Below are positions 34,598-42,566 of a stretch of 42,711 bases of DNA, one piece after another. This stretch comes from Flavobacterium solisilvae (GTDB taxonomy: Bacteria; Bacteroidota; Bacteroidia; Flavobacteriales; Flavobacteriaceae). The notes beneath the pieces were generated by a model. That model searched no databases. It worked only from the letters and a program-made list of their open reading frames with translations, and was not told where the DNA came from. The stretch spans positions 1 to 42,711 of the forward strand of contig NZ_JAAMPT010000192.1 of the NCBI RefSeq assembly GCF_012911605.1, written 5' to 3'. The position numbers and the translations under genes were made by a program. The first letter of the stretch is position 1, and each line of letters begins with the position of its first letter.

Positions 34598-35536
34598 TTA
34601 TTTTGCAGCTACTTTTGAACTATCCGTTACCGTTGCAGCTGTTTCGGCTGGTGCAGCTTCTTCAACCCATTTTTCACCTTCGGCAGGTTTAGCTCCGGCA
34701 GGTTTTGTTCCTTGAAGACTTAGCACATAACTGGCAACTTTTTGAATATCGGTAGATTCTAAGGTTTTGTTCCAAGCTACCATTGATGGATTGTTTTTAC
34801 TTCCTTCAGATATTAATTTGAATACATTTTTAATTCCGCCACCGTTAATCCAATATTCATCGGTTAAGTTTGGTCCAACAATTCCTCCACCATCGGCTTT
34901 ATGACAAGCAGCACAAGCATTGGTAAAAATTTCTTTTCCTTTGGCTAAACTCGCTTCATCCGTAAGCAATACCACTTTGTCTAAAGTGATTTCTTCTTTA
35001 GGCGAATTGGCCTTCATTTTTTCCAACTCAGCATTGGCTAATTGTACTTCTTGTTCAAACTCTTCGGCTTGCGTATAAGCATCCATTACATGGAAACGAA
35101 CCAAATAAATCACCCCGAAAATAATCGTTGCATAAAACAAATTCACCCACCAAGGCGGCAATACGTTATCCAATTCTTTAATACCGTCATAATCGTGATC
35201 CAGCATTAACTCGCCTTCTTGTTCGATTGGTTTTGAACGGGTTAATTTGCTTACTAGATTTTGAACAAACTTACTATCCGTAAAAGAAACCGATTGTGCT
35301 TCTTCCAATTGTTTACGTTGTTCATCTGTTAGCAAATGATACGTTACTCTGTCCACAGCGCTAACTACAATTTCGATAGCTACCAATAGAAACAGAAATA
35401 CAAACAGGAAAACCGAAACCATTGGATACTCAATAAAAGCGGGTTTGTCTCCTGAGTCGATGAAGTATTCCATTCCGCCAAAAACGATGGCGAAAATCAG
35501 TGGAACTCTTACGTATGATGGAAATAATTTTTTCAT
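34598..35536 (-). CDS. ccoP: cbb3 oxidase subunit CcoP, single c-type heme
   Basis: 312 residues. Two N-terminal membrane helices (residues 7-24 and 37-60) and a third near 130-147 after the conserved DNVLPPWWV segment. Only one heme motif is present, CAACH at 208-212, with an axial Met in PSMVAW. Proteobacterial CcoP carries two hemes; one is normal for Bacteroidota. The tail is Ala/Lys/Glu-rich low complexity (GAKPAEGEKWVEEAAPAE). It passes electrons to CcoO and CcoN. Confidence 0.92.
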   Translation of the reverse strand: MKKLFPSYVRVPLIFAIVFGGMEYFIDSGDKPAFIEYPMVSVFLFVFLFLLVAIEIVVSAVDRVTYHLLTDEQRKQLEEAQSVSFTDSKFVQNLVSKLTRSKPIEQEGELMLDHDYDGIKELDNVLPPWWVNLFYATIIFGVIYLVRFHVMDAYTQAEEFEQEVQLANAELEKMKANSPKEEITLDKVVLLTDEASLAKGKEIFTNACAACHKADGGGIVGPNLTDEYWINGGGIKNVFKLISEGSKNNPSMVAWNKTLESTDIQKVASYVLSLQGTKPAGAKPAEGEKWVEEAAPAETAATVTDSSKVAAK

Positions 35537-35560
35537 TTTTATAAATTTTAGTTTTACTAA

Positions 35561-35728
35561 TTAGTCTTGCAAAGGCAAATCACTTACTTTCTCTATGGTT
35601 TCTTTGCTGTATGTCATTGCCCAAACAGTGAACAAAACAAAAGCAGTAAAGAAAATAGTAAGGGAGATTATCGGGTAGATTTCTACGTCGGTAATACTTT
35701 CTAAATTGTGTTTTACAAACTTTAACAT
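35561..35728 (-). CDS. ccoQ: CcoQ-like small cbb3 oxidase subunit
   Basis: 55 residues, short enough to be missed by usual cut-offs. It begins MLKFVKHNLESITDVEIYPI and continues with one transmembrane helix (ISLTIFFTAFVLFTVWAMTY), then SKETIEKVSDLPLQD. The length, single helix and position between ccoNO and ccoP fit CcoQ, which helps stabilise the oxidase. The ATG lies 5 bp after the ccoNO stop, so the gap left between ccoNO and ccoP is fully used. Confidence 0.85.
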   Translation of the reverse strand: MLKFVKHNLESITDVEIYPIISLTIFFTAFVLFTVWAMTYSKETIEKVSDLPLQD

Positions 35729-35733
35729 GACAA

Positions 35734-37917
35734 TTATTTTTTAGCTTTAACTTGAGTATCGGTTCCTAAACGTTGCATATAAGCAATTAACGCTACCACT
35801 TCTCTATTCTTTAACGGAACAGCAGTTTCATTACCAAAAGCTTTATTGATTTCGGCATTAGACAGTAATTTGGCTTCAATTTTAGACGCTTGCTCATCAG
35901 CCAATTTTAAGGCATTGGTAACTTCATCATCTGAATAAGGAACGCCAAGTTTCACCATAGTTTTCATTTTTTCTTGCAAGGTTGAATTGTCTAATTCATT
36001 TTTAATCAACCATTGATAACGTGGCATAATTGAACCCGGAGAAATACTTTGCGGATCATAGAAGTGATTGAAATGCCAAACATCATCACGACCACCATTG
36101 AAAGGTTTTCCGGCAACACCTTCACGAGCTAAATCAGGTCCAGTTCGTTTTGAACCCCAAAGGAATGGATGATCATATACAAATTCTCCTGATTTTGAAT
36201 AATCGCCATAACGTTCAACTTCAGAACGGAAAGGTCTAATCATTTGAGAGTGACAACTCACACAACCTTCACGGATATAAATATCACGACCTTGTAATTC
36301 TAATGGTGTATAAGGTTTTACCGCAGAAATAGTTGGAATATTAGATTCTACAAAAATCGTTGGTAGAATTTGAACTGCACCACCAATTACAATTGCAATT
36401 GTAGTATAAATTGAGAATTGAACCGGTTTTCTTTCCAACCAAGAGTGCCATTTTTCACCTTTTAATCTTTTTGGACTAATTGGAGCCAATGCCGGAGCTT
36501 GAGCTGCATCGTCTTGAATTGCTGAACCTTGTCTTACTGTTTGGATAATATTGTAAACCAATACCAAAACACCAACTAAATATAATGTTCCACCAATAGC
36601 ACGCATCCAATACATTGGCATGATTTGAGTAACCGTTTCAAGGAAATTTCCATATTCAAGACTTCCTGTTCCTGGTTTGAACTGTTTCCACATAGAAGCT
36701 TGAGTAAATCCGGCAACATACATTGGTAACGCATATAAAATGATACCTAATGTTCCAATCCAAAAGTGGAAATTTGCCAATTTATCAGAATACAATTTGG
36801 ATTTCGTTAATCTTGGAAGTAACCAATAAATCATACCAAACGATAAGAAACCGTTCCAAGCCAACGCACCAACGTGAACGTGAGCAATAATCCAATCGGT
36901 GAAGTGAGCAATCGCATTTACATTTTTCAAGGACAACATCGGACCTTCAAACGTTGCCATACCATAACCCGTAATTGCCACAACGTAGAATTTTAAAACG
37001 GCATCGGTACGAACTTTATCCCAAACACCACGAAGTGTCAACAATCCGTTGATCATTCCACCCCAAGATGGTGCAATCAACATTACTGAAAATACAACAC
37101 CAAGGTTTTGTGCCCAATCGGGTAAGGAAGAATATAATAAGTGATGTGGTCCAGCCCAAATGTAAATGAAGATTAATGACCAAAAGTGAATAATTGAAAG
37201 TCTATAAGAATACACCGGACGATTGGCTGCTTTTGGCACAAAATAATACATCATTCCTAAGAAAGGTGTTGTTAAGAAAAAGGCAACCGCATTATGACCA
37301 TACCACCATTGAACCAACGCATCCTGAACTCCGGCATAAACCGAATAGGATTTCATTCCTGAAAATGAAACAGGTAATTCTAAACTGTTGAAAATATGAA
37401 GCACTGCAACCGTTACAAACGTAGCTATGTAGAACCAAATGGCTACATAAATGTGTCTTTCACGTCTTTTAATAATAGTTCCAATCATGTTGATACCAAA
37501 AACTACCCAAATCAAAGCAATGGCAATATCAATTGGCCATTCTAATTCGGCGTATTCTTTTGATGTTGAGTAACCTAATGGTAAAGTTACTGCTGCTGCT
37601 ACAATGATTAATTGCCAACCCCAAAAATGTAGTTTACTTAAAAAGTCACTAAACATTCTGGCTTTTAGCAATCGCTGCATTGAATAATAAATACCAGCAA
37701 ACATTGCGTTACCTACAAAGGCAAAAATCACTGCATTGGTGTGCAATGGTCTAAGGCGTCCAAAACTTAGGAAGGAAATTCCGCTGGTAACATTGGGAAA
37801 TAAAAACATAAATGCTAGTATTAACCCAACTAACATACCAACCACACCAAAAACGATGCTGGCATAAATGAAGTTCCTTACAATCTTGTTATCATACTGA
37901 AATTGTTGCATTTCCAT
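35734..37917 (-). CDS. ccoNO: cbb3 oxidase catalytic subunit fused CcoN-CcoO
   Basis: 727 residues, a fusion typical of Bacteroidota. Residues 1-465 are CcoN, with about 12 membrane helices. Ligand histidines for the hemes and CuB are visible: RPLHTN (59), WWYGHNAV (208), GPHHLLY (258-259), and IIAHVHVG (346 and 348). After a linker, a new membrane helix starts near 500 and the CcoO part follows with the heme c motif CVSCH (552-556) and SQMIRPF, then GPDLAREG and axial Met in SIMPRYQW. It reduces oxygen to water at low oxygen tension and pumps protons. It is preceded by ccoS by 2 bp. Confidence 0.96.
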   Translation of the reverse strand: MEMQQFQYDNKIVRNFIYASIVFGVVGMLVGLILAFMFLFPNVTSGISFLSFGRLRPLHTNAVIFAFVGNAMFAGIYYSMQRLLKARMFSDFLSKLHFWGWQLIIVAAAVTLPLGYSTSKEYAELEWPIDIAIALIWVVFGINMIGTIIKRRERHIYVAIWFYIATFVTVAVLHIFNSLELPVSFSGMKSYSVYAGVQDALVQWWYGHNAVAFFLTTPFLGMMYYFVPKAANRPVYSYRLSIIHFWSLIFIYIWAGPHHLLYSSLPDWAQNLGVVFSVMLIAPSWGGMINGLLTLRGVWDKVRTDAVLKFYVVAITGYGMATFEGPMLSLKNVNAIAHFTDWIIAHVHVGALAWNGFLSFGMIYWLLPRLTKSKLYSDKLANFHFWIGTLGIILYALPMYVAGFTQASMWKQFKPGTGSLEYGNFLETVTQIMPMYWMRAIGGTLYLVGVLVLVYNIIQTVRQGSAIQDDAAQAPALAPISPKRLKGEKWHSWLERKPVQFSIYTTIAIVIGGAVQILPTIFVESNIPTISAVKPYTPLELQGRDIYIREGCVSCHSQMIRPFRSEVERYGDYSKSGEFVYDHPFLWGSKRTGPDLAREGVAGKPFNGGRDDVWHFNHFYDPQSISPGSIMPRYQWLIKNELDNSTLQEKMKTMVKLGVPYSDDEVTNALKLADEQASKIEAKLLSNAEINKAFGNETAVPLKNREVVALIAYMQRLGTDTQVKAKK

Positions 37918-37919
37918 AA

Positions 37920-38117
37920 TTATAATTGTTTTTCTTCGGTTATATTAATTTGATTTTTGTTAGTTTCTTTTTTTACTAATTCATCTTCAAAAAGCATTCT
38001 GACTGATGGTGTATAATCATCATCATACTGTCCGCTTCGTACTGCTTTTATAAAAGCATACAAAAAGAAAACAGCAACGAATATACTGATTGATATTAAA
38101 AAATAGATGACACTCAT
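37920..38117 (-). CDS. ccoS: CcoS, cbb3 oxidase maturation protein
   Basis: 65 residues: one transmembrane helix (MSVIYFLISISIFVAVFFLY) and the family hallmark SGQYDDDYTPSVRML. The remaining tail is Lys/Glu-rich. CcoS is needed to insert cofactors into CcoN. It is the first gene of the operon that also carries ccoNO, ccoQ, ccoP, ccoG and ccoH; the promoter and palindrome lie just upstream. Confidence 0.9.
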   Translation of the reverse strand: MSVIYFLISISIFVAVFFLYAFIKAVRSGQYDDDYTPSVRMLFEDELVKKETNKNQINITEEKQL

Positions 38118-38136
38118 ACCTCTAATTTGTGTTAGA

Positions 38137-38144
38137 CAAAGTTA
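38137..38144 (-). promoter_or_regulatory. Predicted -7 box of the ccoS operon
   Basis: TAACTTTG on the minus strand, an exact TAnnTTTG. The centre of the palindrome at 38166-38181 is 36.5 bp upstream of its last G, the same offset as at ccoI. Confidence 0.6.
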
Positions 38145-38165
38145 CTTTCACGTTTCTTCATAAAA

Positions 38166-38181
38166 TATGACATTTGTCATA
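38166..38181. promoter_or_regulatory. Crp/Fnr-type operator upstream of the ccoS operon
   Basis: TATGACA-TT-TGTCATA, perfect 7-base arms. It has the TGA...TCA core and dyad spacing of the Crp/Fnr family. The predicted centre is near -41.5, the normal place for activation by such proteins. A near-identical copy occurs at 40617-40632. Confidence 0.7.
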
Positions 38182-38189
38182 CTTCCTAT

Positions 38190-40565
38190 TTATTTTCTGT
38201 TGGCAAAAACATTGCTCATTATCGTTACAAAACTGACAATCGTTACGGTACTCAACGGCATAATTATCGCCGCAACCAATGGCGATAAATTTCCCGTTAC
38301 AGCATAACTCAATCCTACAACATTATACAATAGTGAAATCCCGAAACTCATGTAAATGGTTTTCATAGCATTTTTAGCATATCGCATAAAGAAGGCTATT
38401 TTTCCAAATTGAGATGCGTCCAGAATTCCGTCGCAAGCTGGTGAAAACACATTCACATTTTCCGAAATGGAAATCCCAACATTACTTTGTGCCAAAGCTC
38501 CGGCGTCGTTCAAACCGTCGCCAATCATCATTACATTTTTACCATTTTGTTGTAAACTATTGATGTAAGCCAGTTTTTGCTCGGGTTTTTGATTGAATAC
38601 TAAAGTGGTATTCGCAGGAAGCATTTTTTCCAGAATTTTTCGTTCACCATCATTATCGCCTGATAAAACATAGAGATTGTATTTTTTGGATAAATCCTCG
38701 AATAATTGCTCCAACTCTTTTCGATACTGATTGTTAAACACATAACTTCCTTTGTAAATTCCGTTGATTTCAACATGAACTTTGGTTTTCTTATGTGTGT
38801 TTTCCGTCATGGTTTTCAGGAATTGTGACGAACCTAACTTTATTATATTTCCTTCTATTTCTGCAAAAATTCCTTTTCCGATAACTTCTTCAAAACTAGA
38901 AACCTCCATTCTTTCCTGATTTGGAATAAAATCATATAATCTTCGGCTCAATGGATGATTGGAACCTCGAAGTACATTTTTCAACAGTTTGAATTCAAAG
39001 TCGTTGAGCTCGCTTCCTTCATAAGTAATAGACGTTTTTTCGTTGGTTGTAATCGTTCCTGTTTTGTCAAAAACGATGCTGTTCACTTTGGCTAATTGTT
39101 CTACAACCAAAGCATTTTTTAGGTAAAACTTCCTGCTTCCTAAAATTCGTAGCACATTTCCAAGTGTAAATGGCGCAGTCAATGCCAAAGCACACGGACA
39201 AGCGACAATCAAAATCGCAGTAAAAACATTGAAAGCCGTAGTCACATCAATAAAAACCCAATAGAAAAACGAAACGAATGCCAACAGCAGTAATGCCGGA
39301 GTGAAATAGCGACTGATTTTATCGGTAATGGTTTTATGTTGCTGTTCTACCTTTTTCTGAAATACATCGTTGCTCCAAAGTTGCGTCAGGTAACTTTGGG
39401 AAACCGAAAACAATACTTCCATTTCAATGACTTTTCCCAATTGTTTTCCGCCGGCAAAAAGTTTATCGCCCGATTTTTTTTCAATCGGAACGGCTTCTCC
39501 GGTAACGAAACTGTAGTCAATCGATGCTTTTTGGGAAATTAAAATACCATCAACCGGAATAAGTTCTTGGTTTCTAATAAGTAATCTGTCGCCTTTTTGA
39601 ATGTCATACACTTGAACCGCTTCTTCATTTCCATCGGGTAAAACTTTGGTAACTGCAATAGGAAAATACGATTTATAATCGCGTTCAAAAGACAGAAAAT
39701 CATAGGTTTTGATTTGGAATAATTTTCCCAAAAGCATGAAGAAAATCAATCCTGCCATGCTGTCAAAAAAACCTTGTCCGTAATCAAAAACAATATCAAC
39801 CGTACTTCGGATAAACATTACCACAATTCCTAAAGCAATAGGAATATCAATGTTTAAAAGTCCTGATTTGATACTTTTCCATGCCGAAACATAATATCCC
39901 GAAGCCGAATAAATAAAGGTAGGCAACGATAATCCGAAAATCAACCAACGGAAAAAGTCGCGATACTGATTAATCCAATATTCTTCTACTTCAAAATATT
40001 CGGGAAAGGAAAGCAACATGATGTTTCCAAAACAGAAAAACGCTACTCCAATTTTGTAAATCAAGGTTCGGTCAACTTTCTTTTTGCCTTCATCAAAATT
40101 TTCCAAACTGATGTAAGGTTCGTAACCAATAGAACATAACATTTCGACTATTTTCTTTAGCGAAGTTTGCTCGGGATTGAACGTTACACGCACTTTTTTC
40201 TCAGGAAAATTAACCTGAGACGTAACTATTCCTTGTTGAAGTTTTTGTAAATTCTCCAAAATCCAAATACACGAACTACAGTGTATATGAGGAATGTAGA
40301 GTGAAACAATGTGAGTTGAATTCTCTTGGAACTCAAGAAGCTTTGAAACAATTTCTTCATTGTCTAAAAAATCATATTTTCCTTGTATATCTTGTGGTGT
40401 TGCACCTGGCGATGCTTGAAAATCATAATAACACGTTAAGTCATTTTGACTAAAAATTTCGTAAACCGTTTTACAACCGTTACAACAAAATCGTTTTTCA
40501 TCAAAAATTACCTCATCTTTTTGTATAATTTCATTACCACAATGGAAACAATTTGCTGTGTCCAT
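38190..40565 (-). CDS. ccoI: CcoI (FixI) copper-exporting P-type ATPase
   Basis: 791 residues. An N-terminal Cys-rich segment (CFHCGNEI, then RFCCNGCKTVYEIF) precedes a metal-binding HMA-like domain with HCSSCIW (Cys96, Cys99). Eight membrane helices and the P-type motifs follow: VTGEAVPIEKKSGD, CPCALALTAPF (metal site), DKTGTITT (phosphorylated Asp), NHPLSRRLYD, and GDGLNDAGALA. It supplies copper to the cbb3 CuB centre. The transcript is separate from the ccoS operon, since a promoter lies in the 72 bp between them. Confidence 0.94.
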   Translation of the reverse strand: MDTANCFHCGNEIIQKDEVIFDEKRFCCNGCKTVYEIFSQNDLTCYYDFQASPGATPQDIQGKYDFLDNEEIVSKLLEFQENSTHIVSLYIPHIHCSSCIWILENLQKLQQGIVTSQVNFPEKKVRVTFNPEQTSLKKIVEMLCSIGYEPYISLENFDEGKKKVDRTLIYKIGVAFFCFGNIMLLSFPEYFEVEEYWINQYRDFFRWLIFGLSLPTFIYSASGYYVSAWKSIKSGLLNIDIPIALGIVVMFIRSTVDIVFDYGQGFFDSMAGLIFFMLLGKLFQIKTYDFLSFERDYKSYFPIAVTKVLPDGNEEAVQVYDIQKGDRLLIRNQELIPVDGILISQKASIDYSFVTGEAVPIEKKSGDKLFAGGKQLGKVIEMEVLFSVSQSYLTQLWSNDVFQKKVEQQHKTITDKISRYFTPALLLLAFVSFFYWVFIDVTTAFNVFTAILIVACPCALALTAPFTLGNVLRILGSRKFYLKNALVVEQLAKVNSIVFDKTGTITTNEKTSITYEGSELNDFEFKLLKNVLRGSNHPLSRRLYDFIPNQERMEVSSFEEVIGKGIFAEIEGNIIKLGSSQFLKTMTENTHKKTKVHVEINGIYKGSYVFNNQYRKELEQLFEDLSKKYNLYVLSGDNDGERKILEKMLPANTTLVFNQKPEQKLAYINSLQQNGKNVMMIGDGLNDAGALAQSNVGISISENVNVFSPACDGILDASQFGKIAFFMRYAKNAMKTIYMSFGISLLYNVVGLSYAVTGNLSPLVAAIIMPLSTVTIVSFVTIMSNVFANRK

Positions 40566-40587
40566 AATTTGCTCATTTTACCTGTAA

Positions 40588-40595
40588 CAAAGGTC
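40588..40595 (-). promoter_or_regulatory. Predicted -7 box of ccoI
   Basis: GACCTTTG on the minus strand, one base off TAnnTTTG, about 22 bases before the ATG. The palindrome centre lies 36.5 bp upstream of the last G. Confidence 0.5.
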
Positions 40596-40616
40596 ACACA
40601 ACGGGTAAAATTAAAA

Positions 40617-40632
40617 TATGATATTTGTCATA
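40617..40632. promoter_or_regulatory. Crp/Fnr-type operator between ccoI and the regulator gene
   Basis: TATGATA-TT-TGTCATA, the same element as at 38166-38181 with one base changed; the flanking AAAA and CTT are also shared. It can activate ccoI on the minus strand and may control the regulator gene on the plus strand. Confidence 0.7.
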
Positions 40633-40639
40633 CTTTGAA

Positions 40640-40647
40640 TATATTTG
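40640..40647 (+). promoter_or_regulatory. Predicted -7 box of the Crp/Fnr gene
   Basis: TATATTTG. The operator centre (40624.5) is only about 23 bp upstream of the last G, near -30, so bound regulator would more likely repress than activate this promoter. Confidence 0.45.
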
Positions 40648-40671
40648 TATAGTCCAAAAAAAAACTTCCCT

Positions 40672-41352
40672 ATGAGTAAATGTGAACAGTGCATCGTTAG
40701 ACAATTCAGTTCGTTAAAAGCCTTAACGAAAGACGAATTACTTAAAATGGCCGATTGTAAAACTTCTTATACCATTAAAAAAGGAGAAACTATTTTTGAA
40801 GAAGGGGAAACAACCAATGGTATTTACTGTATAAAAGACGGTGTTTGCAAGATGACAAAACTCAGTGCAAACGGAAAAGATCAAATTGTAAAACTGGTAA
40901 AACCAGGAGAATTACTTGGACAACGTTCTACCATTAGCGAAGAACCAGCCAATCTGAGTGCTGTAGCTCTGGAAGATATGGAAGTGTGTTTTATTCCAAA
41001 GAACGAAGTTCTGCAATTCTTTACGCAGAATAATCAGTTTTCGATGAACGTGATGAAAACCATTTGTGGCGATTTAAAAGAGGCCGATGATCACATGGTT
41101 TCTATGGCGCAAAAAAGCGTTAAAGAACGATTGGCTGAAACGTTACTCTATTTAGAAGATACTTTTGGAAAAAATGACGATAATACACTAAAACTTCAAT
41201 TATCGCGGGAAGAACTTGCCGGAATGATTGGAACGGCTACTGAAAGCTGTATTCGGTTATTATCTGAATTGAACAAAGCCGGATTGATTGAACTTATCGG
41301 AAAAAAAATAGCCATCAAAGACCGAAACAAACTTCGCAGAATGGCGGAGTGA
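40672..41352 (+). CDS. Crp/Fnr-family transcription regulator
   Basis: 226 residues from the ATG at 40672 (MSKCEQCIVRQFSSLKALTK). A cyclic-nucleotide-binding-like beta roll (ETIFEEGETTNGIYCIKDGV, LVKPGELLGQRS) is followed by the dimer helix and a winged helix-turn-helix (LSREELAGMIGTATESCIRL and LSELNKAGLIEL). It has cysteines at 4, 7 and 29, reminiscent of FNR iron-sulfur ligands, but the fourth ligand is not obvious. The recognition helix keeps the Glu and Arg that contact TGA. It likely controls the cbb3 genes in response to oxygen or redox state; the palindromes upstream of ccoI and ccoS are the probable targets. Confidence 0.88.
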   Translation: MSKCEQCIVRQFSSLKALTKDELLKMADCKTSYTIKKGETIFEEGETTNGIYCIKDGVCKMTKLSANGKDQIVKLVKPGELLGQRSTISEEPANLSAVALEDMEVCFIPKNEVLQFFTQNNQFSMNVMKTICGDLKEADDHMVSMAQKSVKERLAETLLYLEDTFGKNDDNTLKLQLSREELAGMIGTATESCIRLLSELNKAGLIELIGKKIAIKDRNKLRRMAE

Positions 41353-41412
41353 TTAATTTTTAATGATTAATGATTAGTGTTTAATGATTAGTGATTGATG
41401 ATTAGTGATTTA
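41353..41412. repeat. AATGATTAGTGATTAGT-type low-complexity intergenic repeat
   Basis: The block is built from repeats of TAATGATTAGTGATTAGTG with small changes. Similar blocks lie at 17541-17573 and, inverted, at 19904-19936. They are confined to gaps between genes. Confidence 0.6.
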
Positions 41413-41431
41413 TTTCGAGTTTCTATAATTT

Positions 41432-41779
41432 ATGAAAACAAAATTCTATATTTTTATTTTTTTATTCTTTATTGGTTTTTTGCCTGCTTTTTCGCAGACG
41501 CAAGCCGAGATGAACCAAACCGCACTGAATGACTATAAAGTTGTTGACCAAAAGCTCAATAAAATATATCAGGAATTGATTAAAAATCTTCCTCCAAAAG
41601 AAAAAGCATTATTAATCAAAGCACAAAAAAACTGGATTGCTTTTAGAGATAGTGATTGTGAATTTGCCATTTCAGCATATGAAGGTGGAAGCATTCAACC
41701 TTTGATAAAATACACTTGTCTTACTGAAGCTACCCAAAAAAGAATTGAAGAGTTAGAAAACTATCTCAAAGAAAACTAA
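41432..41779 (+). CDS. LprI/DUF1311-like secreted protein
   Basis: 115 residues. Signal peptide MKTKFYIFIFLFFIGFLPAF then SQTQAEM, with Gln close to the predicted new N-terminus. The mature part has the lysozyme-inhibitor LprI N-terminal (DUF1311) pattern: LNKIYQELIKNLPPKEKALL, KAQKNWIAFRDSDCEF, and YTCLTEATQKRIEEL. The two cysteines of that family are in place. It may inhibit lysozyme; the activity is not demonstrated by sequence. Confidence 0.8.
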   Translation: MKTKFYIFIFLFFIGFLPAFSQTQAEMNQTALNDYKVVDQKLNKIYQELIKNLPPKEKALLIKAQKNWIAFRDSDCEFAISAYEGGSIQPLIKYTCLTEATQKRIEELENYLKEN

Positions 41780-41785
41780 AACCTT

Positions 41786-42163
41786 ATGCAAACTAAACAA
41801 CGACACGGCTGTTTAACGGCTTGGCTTATCTTGATGATGATAGGTAATGCTGCCACTGCTTTATTATACCTTTTTGCTGAACCAAAACAACTGCCTAACT
41901 CGCCTATTGAGTTGAACCGAACGACGATGGTATTGCTTTGTCTTTTGTCTGTAATTAATCTTTCTTTTGCTGTTGGGTTATGGTATTGGAAAAAATGGGC
42001 TTTCTTTGGTTTTACATTAACGGCTGTGCTGATGTTTTTTACTAATCTTAATATGGGAATAGACATTGCTAGTGCTGCTCTGGGATTAATTGGAATAGTA
42101 TTTCTTTATTTGGTTTTACAAATTAAACATAACGGTATAAGCGGCTGGGATAATCTTGAATAA
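41786..42163 (+). CDS. Small membrane protein of unknown function
   Basis: 125 residues with about four transmembrane segments: CLTAWLILMMIGNAATALLY, MVLLCLLSVINLSFAVGLWY, AFFGFTLTAVLMFFTNLNMG, and AALGLIGIVFLYLVLQ. The ends are hydrophilic. It starts 7 bp after the LprI-like gene, so both are likely on one transcript. I recognise no family. Confidence 0.75.
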   Translation: MQTKQRHGCLTAWLILMMIGNAATALLYLFAEPKQLPNSPIELNRTTMVLLCLLSVINLSFAVGLWYWKKWAFFGFTLTAVLMFFTNLNMGIDIASAALGLIGIVFLYLVLQIKHNGISGWDNLE

Positions 42164-42230
42164 CCGTTGTATTATCAATTTATTACTTCTATTAAGGTAA
42201 AAACGGTTATTTATAAGGGATTACTAGCGT

Positions 42231-42335
42231 GTCACTTGCCATTACTAGTGTGTCACTTGCCATTACTAGCGTGTCATTTGCTATTACTGGTGTGTCACTT
42301 TGCATTACGTCGATGTCATTTGCGAATATTTCGTT
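42231..42335. repeat. Five 21-bp tandem repeats (minisatellite)
   Basis: Units start at 42231, 42252, 42273, 42294 and 42315, with consensus beginning TTACTAGYGTGTCAYTTGCC. The first three are almost identical; the last has drifted most. Units abut without spacers, so this is not CRISPR. Confidence 0.88.
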
Positions 42336-42411
42336 TTTTTTTTTTTGGAGTTGGGAGTTGTGAATTAGGAATTAGGAATTACGAAATGTAAGTTGGGAGT
42401 TAGGGTTTGTG

Positions 42412-42566
42412 GTGGTTTGTGGTGCTGTGTTTTTTTGCGCTTTGCTTGTTTTTTTTTCCGCAGATTGCACTGATTTTCACAAATTATTTGGATTGTGGTG
42501 GTGGTTTGTGGTGCTGTGTTTTTGCGCTTTGCTTGGTTTTTTTGCCACAGATTGCTCTGATTTTTA
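42412..42566. repeat. Two direct copies of an about 66-bp sequence
   Basis: GTGGTTTGTGGTGCTGTGTT followed by a T run, GCGCTTTGCTTG, another T run, and CAGATTGC-CTGATTTT starts at 42412 and again at 42501. The copies differ mainly in T-run length. They include the ACAGATT...CTGATTT phrase also found at 22450-22490. Confidence 0.8.

Noticed and set aside
34598..35536. CcoP missing a heme as a gene defect
   Set aside because: One heme motif is normal in Bacteroidota CcoP proteins; the frame and axial Met region are intact.
42231..42335. Possible CRISPR array
   Set aside because: Units of 21 bp abut directly with no spacers, and no cas genes are present.
42167..42391. 74-codon plus-strand frame with repeated LLxCH units
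   Set aside because: It is only the 21-bp minisatellite read in frame; there is no promoter, start context or protein-like composition.
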